DNA of 10,679 nt from an uncultured Erysipelotrichaceae bacterium (GTDB lineage: Bacteria; Bacillota_I; Bacilli_A; RF39; UBA660), in NCBI GenBank assembly GCA_902795845.1, contig CADBMU010000089.1, positions 1-10,679 on the forward strand. Reading direction: 5' to 3'. Under the pieces are notes generated by a model, which was not told the DNA's origin, searched no databases, and was given only the letters and a program-made list of their open reading frames with translations. Positions within the stretch are counted from its first letter, which is position 1. Every line of letters begins with the position of its first letter. Shown here piece after piece: positions 1 through 5,521 of this stretch. A program made the position numbers and the translations under genes.

Positions 1-1
1 A

Positions 2-1150
2 ATCGATGAACCTTCTTTAGAAGAAACTAAACAAATTTTATACAATGTAAAAAAAGAATATGAAAAATATCATAATATAAAAATAACTTCTAAAAATATT
101 GAAGATATTGTTAAATATGCCAATATATATATTCATGATAAATGCAATCCTGATAAATCTATCGAATTATTAGATTCTATATGTGCAAAAGTTAAACTGA
201 AGGAAAGAAGAACTATTTATTTAAATGATAATATTGATAAATTAAACACTATACTTGAAAAGAAAAAAATATATATAAAAAATAATGAATTTGATAAGGC
301 AATTAAATGTAAAACTATCGAAAATAATTTAAAAGAAGATTTACATTTGCATAATAATGATTCTAGAAATAAGATAACAAGTGAAGATATTTTAAATGTT
401 ATTGAAGAAAAGACAAAAATTCCGTTAGTTAATATTAATGAAGAAAAAGAAATTTCAAATAAATTATCAAAAAAATTAGTTGGTCAAGAGAATGCGATTA
501 ATCAAATAAAATTATGTCTTAATAATAATGAAAATAAAGTAAAATCTATGCTTTTTTATGGAACTTCTGGAATTGGTAAAACAATGGCCGCTAAAATAAT
601 TGGAGAAAATTATAATTTAATTAAATTAGACATGGCAGAATATAGTAAAGAAACTTCTATTAGTAAATTAATTGGTGTTGAACCAGGATATAGTGGATAT
701 GATACATCTTATATTTTTGAACAAATTAGAGAGAAACCTCATTCATTAATTATTTTAGATGAGATTGAAAAAGCTCATCCTAAAGTATTAAATTTATTTT
801 TAAATATTTTAGAAGATGGTTCACTATTAGATTCTCATAATGAATTAGTTAATTTTAATAATTGTTTAATAATTGCAACAGGAAATATGAAAGCAAAAAA
901 GACTTTAGGCTTTGGAAAAAGTAAAAATAATTTTGAAGATATATTACCAAAAGAATTAATTTCTAGATTTAATCAATTAATAGAATTTAAAACTTTAGAA
1001 TATAATGATATTTATAAATATATTAAATCAAATTATAATTTCAATGAAGAAATAATTAAAAATATTATTCTTGAATCAGATTATGTAAATTATGGCTTAA
1101 GAAATATAAATAATTTAATAAATGAAAAATTATGTAAAGTCAATTCCTAG
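2..1150 (+). CDS. ClpC-like AAA+ unfoldase, C-terminal part (5' end outside window)
   Basis: The frame is open from the window edge, so this is the last 382 residues of a Clp/Hsp100 ATPase that unfolds proteins, probably for ClpP. Visible residues 1-66 are the end of the first AAA+ module, including the PDK-x-IELLD helix. Residues about 86-114 resemble the UVR motif of the short ClpC middle domain, which argues against ClpB. The second AAA+ module has Walker A GTSGIGKT at 187-194, a pore loop with PGYSGY, Walker B LIILDEIEKAHP, sensor 1 IIATGN, an arginine finger in ISRF and a sensor 2 arginine in YGLRN. The TLGFG segment lies where ClpA/ClpC carry the ClpP-docking loop. The module is shortened before Walker A and diverges at several consensus positions (GYSG for GYVG, ATGN for MTSN), so it may be a second, specialised Clp. 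A TTG codon at 347 is not a start, because homology continues upstream of it. Confidence 0.88.
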   Translation: MDEPSLEETKQILYNVKKEYEKYHNIKITSKNIEDIVKYANIYIHDKCNPDKSIELLDSICAKVKLKERRTIYLNDNIDKLNTILEKKKIYIKNNEFDKAIKCKTIENNLKEDLHLHNNDSRNKITSEDILNVIEEKTKIPLVNINEEKEISNKLSKKLVGQENAINQIKLCLNNNENKVKSMLFYGTSGIGKTMAAKIIGENYNLIKLDMAEYSKETSISKLIGVEPGYSGYDTSYIFEQIREKPHSLIILDEIEKAHPKVLNLFLNILEDGSLLDSHNELVNFNNCLIIATGNMKAKKTLGFGKSKNNFEDILPKELISRFNQLIEFKTLEYNDIYKYIKSNYNFNEEIIKNIILESDYVNYGLRNINNLINEKLCKVNS

Positions 1151-1154
1151 ATAT

Positions 1155-1183
1155 TTGAAATTCATTTCTAATCGTGATATAGT
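1155..1183 (+). promoter_or_regulatory. Promoter of the BI-1 family gene
   Basis: TTGAAA (1155-1160), a 17-bp spacer, then TATAGT (1178-1183) preceded by TGA, which makes an extended -10. Transcription would begin near 1190, leaving a leader of roughly 16 bases with the AAGGAGG ribosome binding site (1194-1200). This makes the gene independently transcribed, although no strong terminator separates it from the Clp gene. Predicted from consensus only. Confidence 0.6.
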
Positions 1184-1205
1184 AAAATTGCTTAAGGAGG
1201 ATTTT

Positions 1206-1844
1206 ATGGATAATAAGATAATATCTAAAGTGTTTTTATGGATGTTTATTGGACTTTTAGTTACATTTTTAACAGGGTATGTAGTTTCTATTAATGAAAA
1301 TATGCTTATTTCTGTATTTTCTACAGGAACTTATATTTTCTTTTCCATATTAGAGTTAATATTAGTTATTGTTTTATCGGCAAGAATTAGAAAAATGAAA
1401 CCTACTACATGTAAAACAATGTTTATTTTATATTCTTTTGTAAGTGGTTTAACATTTTCATCTATTTTTGTAGTATATAAAATAACAAGCATTATTTACA
1501 TATTTTTAATAGCAAGTTTAATATTTGGAATATTTTCATTAATTGGTTATAAAACAAATATTGATTTAACTAAAATAGGAACATATTTAATAATGGCTTT
1601 ATTTGGGGTCATTATTTGTTCACTTATAAATTTGTTTATTAAAAATAATACATTTGATTTAATAATTTCAAGCATAACAATTATTATATTTATGGGAATA
1701 ACAGCTTATGATATTCAAAAAATAAAAAATAACTATACCATGATACCAGAAGAAAATATGGCAATATATGGCGCTCTTCAATTATATCTTGATTATATAA
1801 ATATTTTCTTACATTTATTAAGTATTTTTGGCGATGATAAATAA
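1206..1844 (+). CDS. Bax inhibitor-1 / YccA-YetJ family membrane protein
   Basis: A 212-residue, strongly hydrophobic protein of the BI-1 (TMBIM) family, which are seven-helix membrane proteins. B. subtilis YetJ is a pH-sensitive calcium leak channel, and E. coli YccA modulates the FtsH protease. About seven hydrophobic segments are visible. The diagnostic C-terminus is present: TAYDIQKIK, then ALQLYLDYINIFLHLL. The two acidic residues that form the pH sensor in YetJ (D171, D195) have clear counterparts at D169 and D196. The start at 1206 is chosen because a perfect AAGGAGG ends six bases upstream. A longer reading from 1122 would overlap the Clp gene and add a non-family N-terminus. An intrinsic terminator follows at once. 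Family assignment is firm; ion-channel activity is inferred from the family. Confidence 0.9.
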   Translation: MDNKIISKVFLWMFIGLLVTFLTGYVVSINENMLISVFSTGTYIFFSILELILVIVLSARIRKMKPTTCKTMFILYSFVSGLTFSSIFVVYKITSIIYIFLIASLIFGIFSLIGYKTNIDLTKIGTYLIMALFGVIICSLINLFIKNNTFDLIISSITIIIFMGITAYDIQKIKNNYTMIPEENMAIYGALQLYLDYINIFLHLLSIFGDDK

Positions 1845-1845
1845 T

Positions 1846-1875
1846 AAAAAAGTTCAAAATTAACGAACTTTTTTT
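1846..1875 (+). terminator. Intrinsic terminator after the BI-1 gene
   Basis: AAAAAAGTTC (1846-1855) pairs with GAACTTTTTT (from 1865) around a nine-base loop, and the T-run 1869-1875 serves as both stem and tail. It starts just after the stop codon and closes this single-gene unit. Confidence 0.75.
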
Positions 1876-1923
1876 ATATTTCTTCTAAAATAGAGAAATG
1901 TATAATAAAATATATAAAAACAT

Positions 1924-1952
1924 TTGTATTTTTATATTTATTTTGGTATAAT
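1924..1952 (+). promoter_or_regulatory. Strong promoter of the rpsF-ssb-rpsR operon
   Basis: TTGTAT (1924-1929), a 17-bp spacer, and a perfect TATAAT (1947-1952) preceded by TGG, an extended -10. The 25 bases upstream are nearly pure A/T with A-tracts and could act as an UP element, as expected for a ribosomal protein operon. The predicted start is close to 1959. Confidence 0.75.
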
Positions 1953-1958
1953 ACTTGC

Positions 1959-2015
1959 GAGTATTTAGATACTCCTTGTTTCTTTATGAAAAGAAACCAA
2001 AAGACCATAAGGAGG
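1959..2015 (+). promoter_or_regulatory. rpsF leader: candidate S6:S18 autoregulatory RNA that can sequester the SD
   Basis: The 5' leader folds in two competing ways. Hairpin A is GAGTAT/ATACTC (1959-1964 with 1969-1974, loop TTAG). Hairpin B has an 8-bp stem (1978-1985 with 1990-1997, loop ATGA). CTCCTT (1972-1977) is complementary to AAGGAG (2009-2014), the Shine-Dalgarno core of rpsF. That pairing would close a stem around hairpin B and hide the SD, but it shares bases 1972-1974 with hairpin A. Many bacteria carry an S6:S18-complex-binding motif here, described as a CCG bulge between a stem and a hairpin. In this leader the 3' bulge (1998-2008) contains ACCA rather than CCG. The location and architecture fit, the CCG does not. 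Confidence 0.6.
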
Positions 2016-2022
2016 TGTAATA

Positions 2023-2322
2023 ATGAGAAACTACGAAATAATGTTTATCGTTAAAGCTACAATGGAAAGTGATGAAATTAAAAAAGCTGCTGAAGCTATG
2101 AAAAAAATAATCACTGATTACAATTCTAAAGTTATAGACTTTAAAGAAATGGGTGAAAAGAAATTAGCTTACCCAATTAACAAAGAAGTTAGTGGTTATT
2201 ACTATGTAATGACTGTAGAAGCTACAGTTGATGCTATTAACGAATTTGATCGTAAAGCTACTCTTGAAGAAAAAGGCGGAAGCTTAATTAGACATTTAAC
2301 TATCAAATTAGACGAGGAATAA
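2023..2322 (+). CDS. rpsF: 30S ribosomal protein bS6
   Basis: A 99-residue protein of normal length for bS6, which binds the central domain of 16S rRNA as a heterodimer with bS18 on the platform of the small subunit. Family signatures are the N-terminal YEIMFIV strand, the GEKKLAYPINK segment and the GYYYVM strand, followed by a C-terminal R-H-L-x-I-K strand and an acidic end. The ATG has a perfect AAGGAGG seven bases upstream. It is the first gene of the operon, four bases before ssb, and S18 is encoded two genes on, the usual bacterial arrangement. Expression is probably limited by the SD-sequestering leader just upstream. Confidence 0.97.
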   Translation: MRNYEIMFIVKATMESDEIKKAAEAMKKIITDYNSKVIDFKEMGEKKLAYPINKEVSGYYYVMTVEATVDAINEFDRKATLEEKGGSLIRHLTIKLDEE

Positions 2323-2326
2323 GAAT

Positions 2327-2782
2327 ATGAATAAAGTTATTTTAATTGGAAGACTTGCTAGAGATCCTGAAATGAGAACTACATCAAGTGGAATTAGTAT
2401 GACAAGATTTACTCTTGCTGTAAGTAGACCATTCAATACACAAGACGGCCAACAACAAACTGATTTTATTAGTTGCTTAACTTGGAGAAGACAAGCTGAA
2501 AATGTTGCAAAATATTGCACAAAAGGTAGTCAAGTTGCAGTAGAAGGTAGAATTCAAGTTGGAAGTTATGATGCACAAGATGGTACAAAAAGATATACTA
2601 CTGATGTTGTTTGTGATAATGTTACTTTTTTAGGAACAAAAGCTAGCAATACAAACTTTAATAATGAAAATTATAATTCTGGAGAATCTGTTTCTTCAGC
2701 ACCTACAGCTGATGTATCAGAAGATCCATTTAAAGACTTTGGTGATGAAATAGCCCTTAGTGACGATGATTTACCATTTTAA
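2327..2782 (+). CDS. ssb: Single-stranded DNA-binding protein
   Basis: A 151-residue SSB that coats single-stranded DNA in replication, repair and recombination, working as a tetramer. The OB fold occupies about residues 1-108: MNKVILIGRLARDPEMR, the SMTRFTLAV strand, the TDFISCLTWRRQAENVAKY helix region and VEGRIQVGSYD. A flexible linker rich in Asn and Ser follows. The acidic tip DDDLPF is the conserved peptide that recruits partner proteins such as PriA, RecO and exonucleases. The start is supported by GAGGAA (2314-2319) inside the end of rpsF, seven bases before the ATG. It is translated from the rpsF transcript and shares that leader. As the essential housekeeping copy, it lies between the S6 and S18 genes. 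Confidence 0.97.
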   Translation: MNKVILIGRLARDPEMRTTSSGISMTRFTLAVSRPFNTQDGQQQTDFISCLTWRRQAENVAKYCTKGSQVAVEGRIQVGSYDAQDGTKRYTTDVVCDNVTFLGTKASNTNFNNENYNSGESVSSAPTADVSEDPFKDFGDEIALSDDDLPF

Positions 2783-2799
2783 AGAAGGGAGATAAGATC

Positions 2800-3015
2800 A
2801 TGGCTGAATTTTATAGAAAAAAGAAAAAAATATGTCAAATGTGCGCTGGTAAAAGTGTAGATTATAAAGATGTTATGATTATTAATAAATATATTAATGA
2901 AAAAGGTAAGATAATGCCTAGAAGAATGACAGGTGCATGTGCTAAACATCAAAGACATATTGCACAACAAATTAAATATGCAAGATTTATGGCTTTAATA
3001 CCATATGTTAAATAA
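2800..3015 (+). CDS. rpsR: 30S ribosomal protein bS18, zinc-ribbon form
   Basis: A 71-residue bS18, the partner of bS6 on the platform of the small subunit. The C-terminal half has the family core: Y-K-D-x-x-x-I-N-K-Y-I, the basic KIMPRRMTG segment, and HQRHIAQQIKYARFMALIPY. C12 and C15 (CxxC) with C47 and H50 (CxxH) form a probable zinc ribbon. S18 occurs in zinc-binding and zinc-free versions, and this is the metal-binding version. The ATG follows a GAAGGGAG ribosome binding site and lies 17 bases after ssb. It is the last gene of the operon; a weak terminator starts right at its stop codon. Confidence 0.97.
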   Translation: MAEFYRKKKKICQMCAGKSVDYKDVMIINKYINEKGKIMPRRMTGACAKHQRHIAQQIKYARFMALIPYVK

Positions 3016-3042
3016 GAGAATAATTAAATTTATTCTTTTTTT
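3016..3042 (+). terminator. Intrinsic terminator of the rpsF-ssb-rpsR operon
   Basis: AGAATAA (3017-3023) pairs with TTATTCT (3030-3036) around a six-base loop, followed by T's to 3042. The stem has one G-C pair only, so termination may be partial. It directly follows the rpsR stop codon. Confidence 0.65.
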
Positions 3043-3053
3043 AATGCGACTAA

Positions 3054-3082
3054 TTGCAAAACTTTTATTTCTATGATATCAT
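3054..3082 (+). promoter_or_regulatory. Promoter of the coiled-coil gene pair
   Basis: TTGCAA (3054-3059), a 17-bp spacer, and TATCAT (3077-3082) preceded by TGA (extended -10). The predicted start near 3089 leaves about 25 bases of leader containing AAGGGAG (3099-3105). GACTAA at 3048-3053 and TTAGTC at 3087-3092 form a 6-bp inverted repeat that brackets the promoter. Confidence 0.55.
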
Positions 3083-3114
3083 GTAGTTAGTCTATAATAA
3101 GGGAGTTGACTAAA

Positions 3115-4974
3115 ATGCAAAATGAAGTTATTGCAAAAATAGATTCACTTTTGAAAATAAGTGAACCACAATCAAATATTGAAACTTTAAAAGTAGAGTT
3201 ACGTGAAATTGAATGCTCTATTAAAGAAATAAATTTAAATATAAAGGAATTAAAATCATCAATGAACGATGATAAGTATTTTGATGCTAGTGCAGAAATA
3301 GTTGATAAAAATATCGAAATATCTTTAGCTAAAAAAATTAAATCTATAAAAAAATCATTGGAAGAATTAGAAAATCAAATAGTAAAGCAATCAATATTAG
3401 AGCAAAATCAACATGATAAAATTGAAAAAATAAAAAAAGAAATAGTTGAACAAAATGCTTTTATAGAAATTTTAAAAGAAAAAATTGCTTCAAATTTTGA
3501 TTTTGACAAAGAAAATTTTAAAACTCTCTTAAAAGAAAATGAACAAAAATTGAAGAGTAATGAAAAAGAATTAACAAAATTAACTAAAGATTATGAGAAA
3601 ATTCAAGGAAAATTAGAAGTCTTAAGTTTTTCTAAAAAAGAACTAAAAGTAAAAATAGATGATGAAACAGAAAAATTACTTGACGTTAAAGCTAATCTTT
3701 TAAATAAACGTGGATATGTTAATAATGATTTAAAAAAAGAAGATCAAGAATCTTTAGAATTATTAGAAAAGAAAGTAAAAGACTTAGAAAGTTCTAAAAA
3801 TAAAATATTAGAAAATCCTTTAATGATAGCTGAAGAAGCTAAAAATTATCTTTTAGATGATGATAAAACTGGTTGCTTAAAAAAAGTAAAAGAATTAAAA
3901 GATTTAATTCTTGAAATTCCTTACATGACAATTAATGGTGTTAATGCAAGTGAAAATCTAAAAATAGAATTAGAAAATGCTGAAGCTAAAAGAGATGAAT
4001 TTTCATCAATGATAAATTCTAAAAATTACGAGAGTGTAGATACAACTTTAATTAAAGATAGATTAACTTTTATTCAAGATAAAAAAAGTAATATAGAAAA
4101 AGATATTAATGAATTAAGTGAAAAAATTAAATCTACTGATACAGTTGAGTTAGAAGATTTAAATAATAGAATTAATTATTGTGAAAATGAGGTTAAAGTA
4201 ATTGAGGATAAGATAAATGAATTTAATAGCAATTTTGAAAATGAAGAATTAACTTTATCAAAAAGATCTTCTTTACAAGCGGCTCTTGATAAAAAGAAAG
4301 AGGAACTAGACAATATCAATAAATTACTTGAATGTTATAAAAATGATCGTAAAGATTTAATAACAAAAAGTTTTGATATAGAAAAAAATTACATTGATAA
4401 ATTAAAAGAAGATATAAATGTTATTGATACAGAAATAAAAGAATTAGAAAAAATACTTATGACTTCAAGTAAGTCGAAGAATACTATAGAAATTGAAAAT
4501 GATAAAAATAAACTTAAAGAATTAAATGATAATATTAAAGCAATTAAAAAGAGACAAAGTCTAAAAAAATCTCCAGAAGAAATCTATGATGAAATTGAAT
4601 TAGCGCTTGGAGCAGAAATGAATTCTTTTGAAAATGATGCTGTAGAATCTGAAAATATTGAAGATTCTGTAGATATTAATACTTTAGAAGAAAATAATGT
4701 AATAGAACAAGCAAAAGAAAATAAAAATGATAGTATTGATAAAACTGTAATTGAAGATAATCCAATAAACACAGTTAATTTAGAACAAATTAATAATGAA
4801 GTTACCATAGATTCTTTACCAGTAATCGATGACGAAGAGTTAAATTTAGAAGTAACTGATGTTAATGAAAAAGAAGATAAATTAAAAGTAATTAATGTTG
4901 AATCTTTAGAAGAAAATTCAGAAGATAATGAACCAACGAATAATGAATTCTTAATTGGCGATTATGTTTCTTAG
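3115..4974 (+). CDS. Long cytoplasmic coiled-coil protein with acidic tail, unknown function
   Basis: I do not recognise this 619-residue protein. Residues 1 to about 484 are almost entirely Lys/Glu/Leu/Ile-rich helix with heptad character, broken by short loops. One less helical stretch (about 230-285, with DDDKTGC and IPYMTING) could be a small globular insert. From about 487 (SPEEIYDEIELALG) to the end the sequence is a strongly acidic, Asn/Asp/Glu-rich and probably disordered tail ending in FLIGDYVS. There is no signal peptide, membrane segment, Walker A motif or SMC head, so it is not an SMC ATPase although the rod looks similar. The ATG at 3115 lies nine bases after AAGGGAG; the TTG at 3106 abuts that site and is unlikely to start translation. 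It is co-transcribed with the small gene ten bases downstream. A scaffold or cytoskeletal role is possible but unproven. Confidence 0.85.
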   Translation: MQNEVIAKIDSLLKISEPQSNIETLKVELREIECSIKEINLNIKELKSSMNDDKYFDASAEIVDKNIEISLAKKIKSIKKSLEELENQIVKQSILEQNQHDKIEKIKKEIVEQNAFIEILKEKIASNFDFDKENFKTLLKENEQKLKSNEKELTKLTKDYEKIQGKLEVLSFSKKELKVKIDDETEKLLDVKANLLNKRGYVNNDLKKEDQESLELLEKKVKDLESSKNKILENPLMIAEEAKNYLLDDDKTGCLKKVKELKDLILEIPYMTINGVNASENLKIELENAEAKRDEFSSMINSKNYESVDTTLIKDRLTFIQDKKSNIEKDINELSEKIKSTDTVELEDLNNRINYCENEVKVIEDKINEFNSNFENEELTLSKRSSLQAALDKKKEELDNINKLLECYKNDRKDLITKSFDIEKNYIDKLKEDINVIDTEIKELEKILMTSSKSKNTIEIENDKNKLKELNDNIKAIKKRQSLKKSPEEIYDEIELALGAEMNSFENDAVESENIEDSVDINTLEENNVIEQAKENKNDSIDKTVIEDNPINTVNLEQINNEVTIDSLPVIDDEELNLEVTDVNEKEDKLKVINVESLEENSEDNEPTNNEFLIGDYVS

Positions 4975-4984
4975 AGGTGATAAA

Positions 4985-5230
4985 ATGGGATTAACAGTAA
5001 ATACAATTATAACATTAGAAAATAATGAAAAATATATAGTTTTAAATGAAACATTTTATCAAGGATGTAAGTATTTTATGGTTATGGGAGTAGATGAAGA
5101 AAAACAAATACTTCCTAATAATGTTGCTATATTTAAAGAACTTATTGAAGGATTAGATACTTATATTGTAAAAGTAGAAGATTCTGATTTGAAAAATGAA
5201 CTTGCAAAAGAATTAAAAGAGCAAATATAA
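4985..5230 (+). CDS. Small acidic protein resembling DUF1292
   Basis: An 81-residue soluble protein without signal or membrane segments. The N-terminal 50 residues read as a small beta domain: IITLENNEKYIVLNE, then GCKYFMVMGVDEEKQ, resembling the YxVLxE...GxxYxxLxPVD pattern of DUF1292 proteins (YrzB type), whose function is unknown. The rest is an acidic helix ending in LAKELKEQI. The start at 4985 is preferred because AGAGGTGA, overlapping the stop codon of the coiled-coil gene, lies four bases upstream; a longer form from 4955 would overlap that gene. The ten-base spacing and the absence of a promoter or terminator between them indicate translation from the same mRNA. A role together with the coiled-coil protein is an inference from position only. 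The DUF1292 match is judged by eye. Confidence 0.8.
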   Translation: MGLTVNTIITLENNEKYIVLNETFYQGCKYFMVMGVDEEKQILPNNVAIFKELIEGLDTYIVKVEDSDLKNELAKELKEQI

Positions 5231-5254
5231 GGTGCAAAATAATTTGCACTTTTT
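5231..5254 (+). terminator. Intrinsic terminator of the coiled-coil unit
   Basis: GTGCAAA (5232-5238) pairs perfectly with TTTGCAC (5243-5249) around a four-base ATAA loop, then TTTTT (5250-5254). It begins straight after the stop codon. Its 3' arm also supplies the -35 box of the pheS promoter. Confidence 0.85.
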
Positions 5255-5272
5255 ATTATTTAGTGTTAGAAT
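5244..5272 (+). promoter_or_regulatory. Promoter of the T-box-pheS-pheT transcript
   Basis: TTGCAC (5244-5249), a 17-bp spacer, and TAGAAT (5267-5272) preceded by TGT (extended -10). Transcription would begin near 5279, just before the first T-box stem. The -35 box lies inside the terminator stem of the preceding unit. Confidence 0.65.
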
Positions 5273-5278
5273 AAACTT

Positions 5279-5504
5279 ATTGAAAAAGCAATGAAGATAA
5301 TTTAAGTAATTCTATTAAACTTATTTAGAGAGTAATTTAGATGGTGGAAAAATTGCAGTTAATTAATAGGGTGAAATTCACTTATTAGAGCTTTTAAAAG
5401 TATGTAGTGCTTTAAACTATAAAGAGCAAGTATACCTTGAATTTGGGTGGTACCGCGGAAAATGTTATTTTCGTCCCTTACTTTTATGTAAGAGACGTTT
5501 TTTT
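5279..5504 (+). promoter_or_regulatory. T-box riboswitch, specifier UUC (tRNA-Phe)
   Basis: A tRNA-sensing attenuator that lets transcription reach pheST when tRNA-Phe is uncharged. Stem I is closed by AAAAGC/GCTTTT (5284-5289 with 5390-5395). Its 5' side has the AATGAAGA and AAGTAA elements. The upper part has CTATTA/TAATAG (5312-5317 with 5364-5369), an AGAGAG bulge (5327-5332), and a TGGTGG apical loop (5342-5347) on a 5-bp stem. The specifier is TTC at 5377-5379, a Phe codon. A second hairpin (5400-5435) matches Stem III. The T-box consensus GGGTGGTACCGCGG lies at 5445-5458. Its bulge TGGT would pair with the ACCA end of an uncharged tRNA with discriminator A, as in tRNA-Phe. The antiterminator pairs 5445-5447 with 5475-5477 and 5455-5457 with 5472-5474. 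No Stem II or IIA/B pseudoknot is apparent. Confidence 0.95.
5472..5504 (+). terminator. T-box-controlled terminator hairpin
   Basis: The arms 5472-5481 and 5488-5497 form a ten-base stem with one C-A mismatch, a TTTTAT loop and seven T's (5498-5504). The 5' arm (CGTCCC) is the same segment that the antiterminator captures through the T-box, so the two folds exclude each other. Confidence 0.9.
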
Positions 5505-5521
5505 ATAGAAAGGATTTAATG

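Noticed and set aside
1162..1172. Small inverted repeat in the Clp-BI-1 gap (GAAAT/ATTTC) as a terminator.
   Set aside because: Five A/T-rich base pairs with a two-base loop and no T-run. It overlaps the predicted promoter and is better explained by composition.
1122..1205. Upstream in-frame extension of the BI-1 gene, giving 28 more N-terminal residues and an overlap with the Clp gene.
   Set aside because: The ATG at 1206 has a perfect AAGGAGG six bases upstream and gives the usual family N-terminus. The extension has no ribosome binding site and runs through the predicted promoter.
2..1205. A functional link between the Clp unfoldase and the BI-1/YccA-type protein, because YccA modulates the FtsH protease.
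   Set aside because: The BI-1 gene has its own promoter, and the known link concerns FtsH rather than Clp. Adjacency alone is not evidence.
1901..1906. A TATAAT hexamer upstream of the rpsF promoter.
   Set aside because: No acceptable -35 box lies 16-18 bases upstream. The 1924-1952 promoter is much better, so this is probably part of its A/T-rich upstream region.
2308..2520. Open antisense frame opposite the start of ssb; similar antisense frames lie opposite rpsR, the coiled-coil gene, pheS and pheT.
   Set aside because: They are shadows of strongly supported genes, have no ribosome binding sites and encode low-complexity hydrophobic sequence.
3093..3098. A TATAAT hexamer just before the coiled-coil gene.
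   Set aside because: Transcription would begin at about 3105 and remove the AAGGGAG ribosome binding site. The extended -10 promoter at 3054-3082 fits better.
3106..3114. TTGACTAAA, which reads as a TTG start codon or a -35 box.
   Set aside because: As a start it would abut the ribosome binding site with no spacing. As a -35 box it would need a -10 inside the coding region, and I see no reason for a promoter there.
3115..4974. Assignment of the coiled-coil protein as an SMC or Rad50 ATPase.
   Set aside because: The rod resembles those proteins, but there is no Walker A, Walker B or signature motif at either end.
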